DNA of 64,000 bases from Pomphorhynchus laevis (Eukaryota > Acanthocephala > Palaeacanthocephala > Echinorhynchida > Pomphorhynchidae): positions 1-64,000 of the forward strand of contig WNNJ02003820.1 of NCBI GenBank assembly GCA_012934845.2, read 5' to 3'. A program made the translations under genes and the position numbers. The notes below the pieces were generated by a model. That model was not told the DNA's origin and did no database searches. It saw only the letters and a program-made list of their open reading frames with translations. Positions 30,375 to 43,300 of this stretch are shown one piece after another (positions within the stretch are counted from its first letter, which is position 1; the number at the start of each line of letters is the position of its first letter).

Positions 30375-30970
30375 TAATTCTCCGTGACATCCGCTATATC
30401 CGCCCCCTTATCGACTTCCGTTCTTGTATGTCTCTTCTTTCATCGCTTTTTTTCCTAAAATCGATTACTGCCTAAGCCTTTTCGCCAATTCTCCAAAATC
30501 CATCATCCTACTCCTACAACGAATAATCAACTCCGCCGTTCGAGTGCTCTTTCGTCTCCGTCGCTTCGACCACACATTCACATATCTTGCCCAACTCTCC
30601 TAGCCCACCATCCACATCCGCATCAAACTCCGCCTTCTCGTAACTTTTCGTCTCATCGCTGTCGGCTCCCCATCGTTCATCAACCTTCCTTTCTTAGACG
30701 ACACTCGCCCCACCTCTCTATCACTGTGTTCCCGTCATACCCTCTTACTCCATGTTTTCAATTACTCCAACAACTATGGTCTCCGATCCTTCCTCGTCGC
30801 CGCCTCACTCGCCTGGAATCAACTCCCTCTCGACGTCCGTCGCGCTCCTTCCTTTATCACATTCAAACATCTCCCGTTCACACCTTCTCGACACTTGATT
30901 TACATTTTTGTTTTGTTGTGGTCATGTAAGCGTGCGCTGGCACGCATTTGCCACGTTAAAATAAATCTTT
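30375..30970 (+). mobile_element. CR1/L2-type LINE tail
   Basis: Starts near TTAATTCTCCGTGACATCC and ends CCACGTTAAAATAAATC, with the 3' hairpin GCGTGCGCTGGCACGC at 30930-30945. It matches the 3' part of the 36310-39620 element. The RT tail is broken by several frame changes. Confidence 0.85.
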
Positions 30971-31069
30971 TTTTATATCATCGGCATACTGCATCATATT
31001 AAAGTTATAGTGCGAGATCCATGATGTGCAAGAATGGACCTTGTGCGAGAATGGATCTTGCGCATCTTC

Positions 31070-32118
31070 AAGATGCGCAAGCTCAGCTCAAATATGAAAG
31101 CTAATGGATCAGCCAGAGCAGGAGCAAGTAACCAAAGAATTTGGGGTTAGATATCACTTAAGCCTGCTGCTGAAAATCTAGATAATCTAGCCAATTCAAC
31201 AAAAACCTCATGTGATGTAATCATTAAAAATGGAGAATCAATGTCTATCTCTTGTGATGCTGCATCTCCACATATGCTAGAGAAAGCATCTTGCGTAAGC
31301 TCAAAAGCGGATGTTAGCTTGAAAGCAGATGTAAAATGTGTTAGATAAATTACATGTTCTTGCCCTTAATTCAGTTAGTTCTAGAGATCGTATTTGATTA
31401 CACGTTACATGTATATCAAGTTTGGAATTTTTTAGTAATCGCTGGAAATTATTGACTAAAATGATTCCGGAAAACTCAATTGTGCATGGAACTTATCTCG
31501 TCATGCGAAATCTCGAGCTTGTTCAAATAATTTTTAAAGACAACAGCCAAATGACGAGAATTATTCTGTGTTTCCTATCGTCAGGTGGAGTATATAGACG
31601 TTTAGGTTTAAGGTGTCTGTCGACCATCGAATACTTGATCAACAACACATTGAATTAATTGTGATAAAATAAAAGCTAACGTTAGTAAGGTTACTCAACG
31701 ATATCTGAAACATATACAATAAAGGCTAATTGTCCCCTTAATTGGAAAACGTACAAATTAGAAATTACAATCACTACATGTACCCTTTATGCTATATGTG
31801 AAATTTGTTGCCTGAGGAAGTCGTCGCTGCTTCTTCGATAAAGCACTTCAAGCGAATATGCCTAGTATGGATGGGAAATCGACCCTCGCACTTTAACGGA
31901 TACCTTGAATCCTGCTGATTTTGATGCTGACAATTTACTGAATTAATTTGAATTGTTTTTGATCAGGCAAAACAGCTTCTCAGCTAGCGCCTTGTATTTA
32001 ATAATATTATGAATAGAAACTGCCAGTTTTTCTTTAAATACAATTTGAAAATTGTACAATTTTGTGAGCGGGCAAAGCAGCCATTTAGGCTACATCCCTG
32101 TATCAATAATAAATTATA
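31070..32118 (+). mobile_element. LINE A-type fragments with two 3' tails
   Basis: An ORF1-like open stretch (about 31160-31350: NGESMSISCDAASPHMLE) is followed by an RT C-terminal tail at 31800-31910 (LLPEEVVAASSIKHFKR) and a degenerate 3' hairpin. A second 3' end, AGCCATTTAGGCT plus a short (AAT) tail, lies at 32079-32118. Internal parts are missing, so this is a deleted copy or two overlapping copies. Confidence 0.6.
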
Positions 32119-32474
32119 TAATTAATTAATAATTATAACATGTGGAATCATCGAAAACGGTATTTCGAGAATAACAGTTTCTTTGCACATATTCGCAATT
32201 TCATCAATTTTATACGATATGCGAATTTTACAAATATTACTTTTAAAATGTATCTAAGATAACTATGAATCACTATGAACATCGTTGAAAAATATTAGGA
32301 TAAAAATATGAAAGCTGTATTAACATTTTAAAATAATTTTTACCTTTCCAATCTGAAAAGTTCATTCAAAAAATATTTTAATAAAAATAAAACATGTTTC
32401 AAAGTCGATTCATTGTTTGCATGGTTAGGTGTGTAACATATGTTTCAAAATTTATTTTTTAAATTATAAATATA

Positions 32475-32800
32475 TTGATCACCGTTATATTTATCACCGT
32501 TATATTGATCATTGCTATATTGATCATCATTATATTATTATTCTTTGCCTTTTCCTGGCAGGCCAGGGTCAGCGGCATTGATATGTTTTCTACATATCTC
32601 TGGTTTTTGTGCTATAGCTGGCGCCAGGTTACGTGTTTTCATCAAAAAGATTTATTTTAACGTGGCAAATGCGTGCCAGCGCACGCTAACATGACCACAA
32701 CAAAACTAAACTGTAAATCAGGTGTCGAGAAGGTGTGAACGGAGGAGGTGTAAATCACCGTTATATTGATCACCGTTATATTGATCACCGTTATTAGACA
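32475..32800. repeat. TGATCACCGTTATAT minisatellite split by a LINE tail
   Basis: Units of 14-15 bp (ATCACCGTTATATTG and variants) occur at 32475-32540 and again at 32752-32796. Between them lie about 110 bp of unrelated sequence and the LINE tail at 32655-32750. Confidence 0.8.
32655..32750 (-). mobile_element. very short CR1/L2-type LINE 3' end
   Basis: Only the last ~95 bp of the family: GTGGCAAAT, the hairpin GCGTGCCAGCGCACGC (32671-32686), then sequence up to GAACGGAGGAGGTG. It is an extreme 5' truncation. Confidence 0.85.
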
Positions 32801-32899
32801 TCTGCACATAATGTGATCATGTGAATTGTAATCATGCACATTTCTAAAATTTGAAATTAATTTTTAATGTTCGCTAAGTACATCTTAATTCAATAAAAT

Positions 32900-35090
32900 T
32901 TGAATTATTATATAGACAACACAGAGAGTCAAAGACTTTACAAGTTGCATCACAGGAAATCAAAGTAAAACTTCACAGATCGCAATCGATTATCTTAGCT
33001 AAATCTTTATGCAACTCCAGCTTGAACACATGAATATTACGAGAGTTAACAGTCGTATCGGAAAGTTGATTCCATATCGATACAACTCTCTGTGTAAAAA
33101 TTGAGATACGGATGTGGAATAGGCGTACTGTTCCAGGCATTAAGGAATGTCCGCGTAGTGAGGGCTGATCTCGCAATCTCAACAAGTGACGCAATGGATG
33201 ATCCTTAGTATGTAAAATATGCCATACGAGGCACATATCAGCACGAATTCGCATGAAACTAAGACTATGTATTTTTAGATACCTAAGTCTATCCCTATAT
33301 TCCAAATGTCTGACAGTACGGACTAATCTCGTGGCAAAGCGATAAACATTTTCTAGGCGATTACATTCTTCCTTAGTGATAGGGTAACATCATGGTGAAG
33401 CATTAAAAGTATACTTAGGATCAAAGCGTTAGAAATGGTCATTAAACAAAAAATAATGTTTAAAAGCGACCGGTGAAGAAGACCAACGACTCGTCTGACC
33501 TGTGAGCACACGAAGTCGGTATGCATGCGAGTGCTTAAATCTTGCCGTACCCAAACACCAAGATCCTTATATGAGTCAGTTATCGATATGGCTACACCAT
33601 CAAGGTGGTAAACTCTATGTTGATAATGTTTCGATCGAGAGATACACATGGAAGCACATTTTTTATTATTGAACTGGAGATCATCGGAAACCGACCATGA
33701 ATATACAGTATCAATATCAGCTTGAAGTAATTCAGCATCTTTATTTGACTAAACTGGACGCCAAATCTTTAGGTCATCAACGTAAAGATCATCAAGATTT
33801 TACATGTGGAAGCAGATCATTTGGTACATGCTGAACAGTGTGGGCCCTATTACAGACCCTTGAGGGACGCCACAATTCAAAGGAAAACGATTAGACAAAG
33901 TAGAATTTACCCTAACATAACAGCATCTGATAATAAGATAATCTTTGATCTACCATATTCTATGCCAGTCCAATCCAATATTGATAAGTTTTTTGATCAA
34001 ATGAGCGTGTATTATAGTGTCAAAAGCCTTTCAAAAATCAAAAATTACATCGGCAGGAGTACCTAAATCCAGACAGCGCATCCAATGGTCGTGAGATACC
34101 ATTAAATTAGTAGTTGTGGAATACCCCCTTGCGAAAGCTGTGCTGAGTATTGGAAAGTATATTCTCAGCTTCAAGGTGTGCAATTAAATGCTTCAGGAGC
34201 AGCCGTTCAAATATTCGACAACACATACGTAAGGCTTATCGGCCTATAGTTTATAGGATTTGTGGGGTTCTTATTTTTTGGATACTAGAGTAATTATCGA
34301 GCCTTTCCAGTCATCCGGTACATGTACCAGTGTGGCGAAGGACAAGAATACGTTGTGGAGTGAAATGCAGATGATATCAGTAATATGATGCAGAAATATA
34401 GACGGTAAATTATCAGGACCAGAACATGCCGACTTTTTTAAACACATTAGTTTATGAAGAATTGATAGAGAACTTAGCAAACTAGGAAAAGAACTAGACT
34501 CTATGATACAATTACTAGGCAGGTCATTCGATTGTCTTGATGACGCCTTTGAAAGGGTAGAAAATTCTCGTGCGAATTCGTTTGCTATTTCTCGCTCATT
34601 AGACAAGGACAGATCGTCACGATTTCTGATCGAGAAAGTTTTTTGAAAACTGTTTTGACGTTTAGTAATGTAATTATAGAATTCTCGTAGATTTGAACAA
34701 TAATTATCAGTGATAGCCTTTTCGAAACTTACCCTGCTACGTCTTTCGTACCATAATGCTTTATTGCGGATACGTCTATAATCGTCAAAATTTGCTTATC
34801 CGGCTTTATAAGATTTGAACATCTTTTGACGTGCATATATCGCTTGCTTAATATCATAGTCAAACCATACAGGACAGTGGTCAGTTTTCCTAAATCAAGA
34901 TGTAGGAGAGAATCTAGTTAGAATGCCACAAAGCGTGTTCCTGAAATATATCCAGGCCTGTTCGACTCCAACATCGAATGCGTCCGGCCAAGAACACCAT
35001 ACTAAACATCGCCCATTCCAAATCATTAAGAAATGTACATTAAGCACGAATAATCTTCTGGTGTGCAAAATTTCAGTCAACCAAATCATT
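32900..35090 (-). mobile_element. LINE E, decayed relative of LINE B
   Basis: On the - strand: endonuclease-side remains at 35089-34895; RT at 34606-34271 (ACSGPDNLPSIFL, VPDDWKGSIITL); a decayed middle; then SYKDLGVWVRQDLSTRMHTD (33649-33353) and LRGHSLMPGTVRLFH to the C-terminus (33305-32973). Many frame breaks. The sequence is closer to LINE B than to LINE A. Confidence 0.75.
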
Positions 35091-36240
35091 AATTAAGGAG
35101 TTGTGAATTTTGTATTGTTTTTTATAAAGAGTAGCTTTTCTGCAAGTTACTTTATCACCCCAATTTTTAAATAATAATTCAATATATATACATAAATTAT
35201 AATTCTAGACATATGTACATAATGTTTTCATTTAAACCGTGCCTGAAAATGTGTTATAAAGATATAATGTGTTATCGAATTTTCTTTCAACATGTAACAG
35301 CAAAATTTATTATGGGCTCATCACAGAAAATTGGCCTTTTAAGCTTATCTCTGAAAATAATACGTTATCAGAGAAATATCTAAAAATTATCCAAAAAATA
35401 GTCTTAACACATGTTTATCGTATGTTATCATGTGTTATCAAAGTTTATTTCACGATATAATGGCTAAATTTGTATTATGGGATCATCACAAAAAAATTGG
35501 CCTTTTAAGCTTATCTCTAAAAATAACTTTCCTCGACTATGCTATAAAAAACTTCATTTCGGCCGCCTGTACTCGAAATTTCATGTTTTTGCTCATTACT
35601 CGAAATTCATAACAATAAATAATAGCGGATAATAAGATCGATAGGTAAATACACGCTTCTACTTTGGGTCTATCAAAATAGAAGCGTGCACATTCTCACA
35701 AAGTTACACATTCGGATTGATTGTATAACTTGGATTCGAGATTAGTATATTCACTAATTTGAACTCAAGTTGTTTGGTATTTGATCATAAAGATATCTAA
35801 CATATCTTGTAATATGGAATATCTGCAGCATTAGGAATAAAGAACATTAGAATTCGGTACATTTGAATGTGTATTGTTAAATCGACACACGGGATTGATA
35901 ATACTCTTAAATATTGAGAATACTCTATGATTGATAATACTCTCAAATATTGAAAATACTTCTGACGTTTGAACTATTGGTTCCTATAAATACATGTATA
36001 ATAAGAACGTACATTCTCACAGAGCTTTATCCATGCTCCAACAAGCTTTATCCACGCTTTTAGGAATTGGTATGACAACTGCTTTACAACACTTCTATTC
36101 GCAATTTGGTATTTGTTTACGGTTATAAATAATGTATTAGAAGTATCAACTTGCAAGAAACCCACCTGTATCAAGTGAATTGCGTAACTTAGCGATAGTG
36201 GATCCCTTATAATTGGATAACATATGGGAAACTTTCATGT
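35091..36240. other. spacer with an internal imperfect duplication
   Basis: No gene. About 60 bp containing AAATTGGCCTTTTAAGCTTA occurs at about 35325 and again at 35495. A short tandem-like run (TTGATAATACTC) lies at 35895-35945. Confidence 0.5.
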
Positions 36241-36300
36241 GAGATTTCGCTAATCTCTGTAAGCATCTTCGGAAAATTACCAATTTTTCATCTGCTAGAA
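36240..36300 (-). repeat. PLE terminal-repeat motif, partial
   Basis: TTTCGCTAATCTCTGTAAGC and the following ATCTTCGGAAAATTAC match the 7630-7925 units. They sit at the 5' edge of the next LINE. Confidence 0.6.
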
Positions 36301-36309
36301 ACATTGCTT

Positions 36310-39300
36310 TTTCTGAAGCTGTTAAGAATAACATACATTCATCAATCAAAATCACCTCCACCAACCTCCACGATCCTTCCACTCATAACCTTTTCTCACA
36401 TCGCTTGCCACCCTCTTTATTATCATTATACTCTATGTCTCCCGTCGTCAAACCAACTCCCTACAAATCCTCAACTGCCAGCTCTCCTATCGTGATTTCA
36501 CCCACTTCAAATCCATCCTCTCGTCTCTTATTCCTGCGGATAAAACATCATTTTTCAAAGACATCTCTCCTGTTGCATTCATCCGTCTAAACAAATCTCA
36601 ATCTAATCCTTCTAAGCCCCCTCCTAAAAATTGTTGTCAAGCATAACTTTCACGCGTCCTTTGTCTCTCTCAACGATTTAAACTCATGTCATCTTCAACC
36701 ATTCGAATTTTCCCCGATCGCACCCCTTCTGAAATCGCTCAACTCTCTTCTGCCCGCATCGAAAAACGCCGTCGCGAGGAAAACGGCGAAACATCTCTCT
36801 CCATTTGAAACATAGACGGAAATTTTCAAGTTGTCCACACCAGTCCCGAAATTCGATGGCGCTCCATCTCCCCTATGTATCTTCTCCGCTAGACTCATTC
36901 ATCACAAAAGATGGTTCCCGCATCGGCCTCCTCAACACTATATCTATTCTCAATAAATCCGATATTATCCTTAACCTATTCACCAAGCAATCCATCGATC
37001 TCTTCTGCCTCACCGAATCCAGGCACTCAGATTCCGACGACCTTTCCATTCGCCGTCTGCTCTCTGCCGGTTGCTCAATAGTCGAATCCGCCAGCCCCCT
37101 CAGCTCATCCCCTTCTAAATTCTCTAATCATGGCGGCATCGTCGCATTCGCGCGTCACCCCGCGTCTCTTCGCAAAATCAATCCCCCTTTCAGTCCTTGC
37201 TCTTTTGAATTGCTCACATGTCGTTCTTCTAGATCGATTACTTTAGATCTCGCCATTGTATACCGTCCTGGTTCTGCAGCTCCTACATCCTTATTTTTTA
37301 CAGAACTCGCTGACCTCCTTTCTTATTTTTCTTTGTTCTTAATTCCTTCACACGTTCTAGGCGACTTCAACATCCGCCTAGACCGCCCCTCTTCCACGGA
37401 TACCATCCGGTTCATCAACATTATATCCAACTACAATTACAAACTCATCTCAATTGCCCCCACACATATCATTAAAGGGCCACTCGACATCATCGCTGTC
37501 CCGGATCGTTTTGCTGCATACACCTCACTGTCCATCTTCGACTATGGTATATCCGATCACTTTCTCGTCACCCTTGATCTCACTTCCAATCACTACCCGC
37601 TTAACACACCTACTATCCTTCGTCGCCCTTGGAGAAATCTTGACCTCCCCATTGTCCGCTCAGCCTTACTTAAATCGTCTCTATCTTCTCACACAATAAC
37701 ATAATCCTCTCCTCAAGATCTTGCCTTTCTTTTCGACTCTGAACTCACATCCATTCTCGATCTGCTCTTATCCTTCAAGCCTCACCCTCACCGTTGCTTG
37801 CACCATGCCCCATGGTTTGACATCAAATGCCTACTCTCAAAGCGTGGACTCCTTCATGGTTTTCGAGTCTATCACCGCTTTCTCAGACGTGATATCCGCT
37901 CGCTCACTCCGTCTCTCCGTAATTCCTATCTTGCTCTTCGCCGGTCTCATCTCAACCTACTACGTACCAAATGCAACTTCTTCTGGCAGCATAAAATCAT
38001 CACTTCATTCAACTCTAAGACTCTCTGGCATACTTTTAACTCAATCCTTGCTCGCTCCTCTTCGCCGTGCAACATCAATGCCAATGATTATTCGTCATTT
38101 CTCCAGACTAAAGTATCCACGTTGCTCTCTCACACCCCGGTCTCCATCCTATCCCACTCTGCCCAGTCTACTCTCATCCTTCCGGAACTCTTTCATCTTC
38201 TCCCTGTCTCACCTACAGAAGTATCATCTGTCCTCATGTCCTTGCCCAACAAAACCTCACCTGCCGATCCCCTGCCTACTCACATATTAAAATCTATATG
38301 CTCATCGATATCCCCATTTCTCACAACCTTGTTTAACTCGTCCATCCACAGTCGTATCTTCCCTTCACACTGGAAATCCGCAATCGTTCGTCCCCTCCTT
38401 AAGAAACAATCGCTCGACCCCTCACTTCCTTCTAGCTATCGCCCCATTTCACTCCTCCCTACTCTTTCCAAGCTCTTAGAGCGCCTTATCTTAACACAGA
38501 TCAACGTTTATCTATCTTCATCTAATCTGTACCCTCGTTACCACTCGCTTTCCGCTCTAATCACTCCACAAAAATCGCATGAATGAAAGTTTACAACGAT
38601 ATACTCATTTCTCGTGAGAAGGCTCTATATAGTGTTCTCATCTCTCTCGACCTCTCATTCGCCTTCGACATCTTCAAACACTCCATCCTCCTTTCTCGCC
38701 TTCGTTTTGATCAGCAATACGCTGATGACATCCTCATATATGCTCATGCACCCGCGCATCGCATACACGATATGCAATTTCTGCATCCAACTGTCTTTCT
38801 TCCATTTACAAACGTCTCTCCCATCTTCGACTTTTTCTAAACCCAGACAAGTCTAAAATAACGTGGATCCTCCCCCGTCAACCTAACAGATCTCCTCTCC
38901 CTGTATCTTTTGCATCATTAATCATCCCCGTAGTTCACAATCTCAATTTCTTAGTATTCCATTTCGATGATCACATTTCCCTTAAACCCTTCGTCCGCCA
39001 CAAGGTCCGCTCGTCTAATTCAATTCTCAGTGACATCCGCCGTATCCGCCCCCTTATCGACTTCCGTTCCTGTATGTCTCTTCTTTCATCGCTTCTTTTC
39101 CATAAAATCGATTACTGCCTCAGCCTTTTCGCCAATTCTCCAAAATCCATCATTTTACCCATACAACGCATCATCACCTCCGCCGTTCGAGTGCTCCTAC
39201 GTATCGGTCGCTTTGACCACACATCCACATATCTTGCCTAACTCTCCTGGCTCACCATCCACATTCGCATACAACTCCGCCTTCTCGTAACTTTTTGTCT

Positions 39301-39620
39301 CATCGATATCGGCTTCGCATCGTTCATCAACCTCTATTTCTTAGACGGCACTCGTCCCACCTCTCTCTATCTCTGCGTTCCTATAATTCCCTATTACTTT
39401 ACGTTCCCAACTACTCCAACAACTACGCTCTCCGATCCTTCCTCGTCGCCGCCCCACTGGCCTGGAATCAGCTCCTACTCGACGTCCGCCGCGTTCCCTC
39501 CTTTATTGCATTCAAATGCCGCCTCCGTACCCACCTCCTCGATACATAATTTAGAATTTTTTGTCGTGGTCATATACGCTTGCGCCGGCACGCATTTGCC
39601 ACGTAAAAATAAACTTTTTT
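36310..39620 (+). mobile_element. CR1/L2-type LINE G, fairly long copy
   Basis: An ORF1 C-terminal remnant (36400-36790) is followed by an endonuclease frame (36805-37704: LFCLTESRHSDSDD, NHGGIVAFAR, VLGDFNIRLDR, DIIAVPDRF, ISDHFLVTLD). RT follows in overlapping frames (37798-38586: [55 protein letters not shown]). The catalytic region is deleted down to [18 protein letters not shown] at about 38715. The tail is at 39295-39549 (AAPLAWNQLLLDVRRVP). The 3' hairpin is at 39578-39593. Broken in several places. Confidence 0.85.
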
Positions 39621-39690
39621 TAAAGTTAGCGAAATATAAAAAATGTCCTCTTTTCTTTGATCAAGCTCCAATAATTCTTTATTATGTAAG
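39620..39690. repeat. PLE terminal-repeat unit, partial
   Basis: GTTAGCGAAATATAAAAAAT followed by CTTTGATCAAGCTCCAATAA matches the end of the 7630-7925 unit. It abuts the LINE G 3' end. Confidence 0.6.
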
Positions 39691-40169
39691 ATTTTTTATT
39701 TTAACCCCCATCTACATATCTAACATGTGATTCTATAAAAATTTTAATAAGTAATAGCTTAATAGATGATATAGAATTCATCGTTAAAAATCGGAACGTC
39801 ACTTTTTCAAAATAATAGTCTGCCTTTAAATTCCTAAAAATGTATAAATATATTCAATGAATCTTGTCATCGCTAAATTGCTAAATTAAACAATAACTAA
39901 TAAAAGTTATCAATTTAAACGTCTTCATACTGTTCATCTAATTTATAATAAGACCAAAAACGAATAATATTAAAACAGTGCCTAAAGAACAAAGCATGCG
40001 TGTGGCGAGTTGCGCACTTAATACAAATAGCGAATTTCTGTTAAAATCGAGACAGAAAACACTTTATTTGGATTGCCAATAATTTCGCTATACAAAAATT
40101 TCGCTGTACGCCACTGATTTTGTTGATTTAATAAGACAGCGAATACCTGCATTTTGTGCTACAACAAAT
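39691..40169 (+). other. upstream region of the chimaerin gene
   Basis: No open frame. It contains the presumed promoter and 5' UTR. The last 200 bp before the ATG include CGCTATACAAAAATTTCGCTG, but no TATA or initiator element can be assigned with confidence. Confidence 0.4.
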
Positions 40170-40341
40170 ATGTGTGATAGCGACAACAATGTGGCCGTGG
40201 ACGCGACCAAATGGAAGTCTTATCGTAAGTAATCGACTAGTCTTTATGAAAAAGAAACTATTTCTATTTTGTTAAGTTTACGAACTGCAAGAGCAGGCAC
40301 CAAAGCCGTTAAAAATACCATGCAGCTCAGATGGCCGTCAG
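40170..40341 (+). CDS. CHN: chimaerin exons 1-2 (N-terminus)
   Basis: Exon 1 (40170-40224) reads [18 protein letters not shown] and ends C|GTAAGT. A 52-bp intron follows. Exon 2 (40277-40341) continues [16 protein letters not shown] and ends CAG|GTAAGA. The join WKSY-LYELQ matches the WKSYLYQLQQ of vertebrate chimaerins, which supports this start and a long (alpha2/beta2-like, SH2-bearing) isoform. Confidence 0.9.
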
Positions 40342-43300
40342 GTAAGATTAATACGTCGTGTACTTTTGTACGATATGGACGGATCTATTGTAAATATTAA
40401 ACGTCATAATATCAGAAATCCATAATGTTGAGTTTTTTTAAAAAAGCTGGTTTTCTATTAAATGGCTCCACGCCATTAAATGCTTCAATGAATAACGTTC
40501 ATCTAGTTTCGAGTTCAATTTTAAGGATTATTTACAGAATGATTATTTAATGCATAATATATATTACTAAAAATACAGTTGTTTAAAAGTTGAATATTTC
40601 AAATATTTTAGTAGACGAGTTTTAAAAGACGGACAATTTTAGAGCTTTATACTGAAGATTTATTGACATTTCATAACACGCATGCTTTGGCAAACTGGTG
40701 TGTTTTACATAGAGGTTACATATAGATATTTTTTTACAACATACATTCCTTCCCATTTTCGCAAAATGTTTGTAATTTCATTTTTAGTTAAACAAACTTT
40801 TCTACCGTAAACGTCGATCGTATAAAGCACATTAAATATTCACTTTAAAATCTGTATGACAATAATAGATATCACGACACACACAGTCTGATCTTTATAT
40901 AATTAAAGGTGGTATAAGCCAACGGATTATTTTTGGCAATTTTAGAAATAGGTCAAGTATTAAAATTTAACATTGGGCCTTTTGATAAAAATGATAATAA
41001 ATGACTTAGAAAAGGATCACAACAGTTTTAAGAACAACTGAAACTGAAATTTAGGAACAAATTATTTTGTGATTCGAACTTGCAAATAAATATTAGTATA
41101 TTAAGTTTAATTTAAAATTAATTGACGTTATATTAGCAAAGAGATTTACGTCATTCAGACACAAATCTAACTTTCAATATAAATATGGAAAAATTGAAGT
41201 AACAGAAGCCTAAAATATTTTGATAAATCAAAATTATTTAAAGTAGATACATCAATATTTAGACAATTAAAAGGTGTTCCAATGGGAGGTAATAGTAGCC
41301 CAATTATAGCTGACTTGTTTTTAAGCTTCATAGAATACGAATTTGTTCATAACTGTTTAAAAGGTAAATCTAAACTATATAATGATATGAAATATATGTT
41401 TCGATATATTGATGATATATGTGTACTTTACTCTAATAATTTTTATTCAACAAGCGAACAAATTTATCCAGGTAGCCTCATTTCTTATAAGACCAATATT
41501 AATGATAAAGAAGGTATATATTTAGATATAAACATTAAATTTACATCAATTAAAACTCCCAGTTATACTATTGTGATCTCACCCACTTACGTCATTCGTC
41601 CTACTTTACGAAAACGCTTTTTTTCTCGCGATCGTTGCGTAATCGTCACTAATAACACTCCTTCCTTCAATTAAAACTACTATTAATTTATAACTACAAT
41701 TAATTTTTAAGGACATTAATGGGAGGATGAAAAAAACAGCTACGACCGACACCAATTATGCTCAACCACAAGTACAGTGCTCAACTCATGACTGCAGCAT
41801 CTTGACCACAATTGTCTGCTTCAACCGTAAGTCTAAATAAGACTTCATATGTGAATTTTGTGCCAGCGAACTAATTCGCAACATATCCCATAAGCACTTA
41901 TCAACCTCCAACACGTCCATTCAAACTAAAGACGTCGTTTCCGATGTCATTTCTCTGACAACATATCCTGTCACAATATACATTTCCCATCCCATGTAAT
42001 CTTCACGCCCTGACACCACCGTTCCGACCCTCATGTCTCGTTTCTCAATAACCTATATCCATCAATTAAAATCACATCCACCAATCTCCACGATTCTTCA
42101 ACTCATAACCTTTCCTGCCATCGCTTGTCACCCTCAATATTATCCAAATCTTCTTTGTTTCCCTCAATTGCACCTACTCCCTTCATATACTCAACTCCCA
42201 GTTATACTATTGTGATCTCACCCACTTACGTCACTCGTCCTACTTTACGAAAACGCTTTTTCTCTCTCGCGATCGTTGCGTCATAGTCACTAATAAAACT
42301 CCTTCCACCTCATTATCTCTACAAGCACGTCTCGACCACGATGTTTTCGCTTTCAGATACATTTTCTCGTCTCTTGTTCTTGCAGATAAATAATCCCTTT
42401 TCAACGACGTATCTTCTGTCGAATTCATCTGTCTAAACAAACTTTCTCAATCTAATCTATCTCAGCCCCCTCTGAAAATTGTTTTCAAGCATAGCTCTCA
42501 CGCGTCCTCTGTCCTCTCCGAACGATTTAAACTAATGTCCTCTTCAGCCATATGCATTTTCCCGATCGTACCCCCTCCGAAATCGCTCAACTCTCTTCTG
42601 TCAGCATCAAAAAAACGTCGAGATAAAAACGGCGAAACGTCTCTCTTCAGCTGAAACCGACGCAAATTTTCAAGTTGTCCACTCCCGCTCCAAACTTCAA
42701 TGACGCTCCATCTCCTCTCTGTGTCTTCTCCGCCATCCCCTTTCACCACCACACACAGTTTCCGCCACGGCCTCCTCAACACTAAATATATTCTCCATAA
42801 ATTCCATCTCATCCTCAACCTATTCACTAAGCAATCAATCGATCTCCTTTGCCTCAACGAATCCTGGCACTCCGACTTCGACTACCGCTCTTCGCCGTCT
42901 GCTCTCTGCCGGTTGTTCACTAGTCGAATACGCCCTCCCCTTAGCTAATATCCTTCTAAATTCTCTAATCATGGCGGCGTCGCATTCGACCGTCACCCCG
43001 CGTCTCTTCGCAAAATAACTCCCCCTTTCAGTCCTTGCTCGTTTAAATTGCTAACTTGTCGTTCTACTAGCCCGATCATTTAGGATCTCGTTATTGTATA
43101 CCGTCTTGGTTCATATGATCCTATCTCCCTTTTTTACCGAACTTGCTTACCTCCTGTCCCACTGTATTTTGTCCTCCATCCCTTCACTCGTTATTAATTA
43201 CTTCAGCATCCGCCTCGAGCGCCACTCTTCCACTGATTCCATCCGGTTTATCAACATTCTATCCGACTACAACTATAAGCTCATATTCACTTCTCCCACA

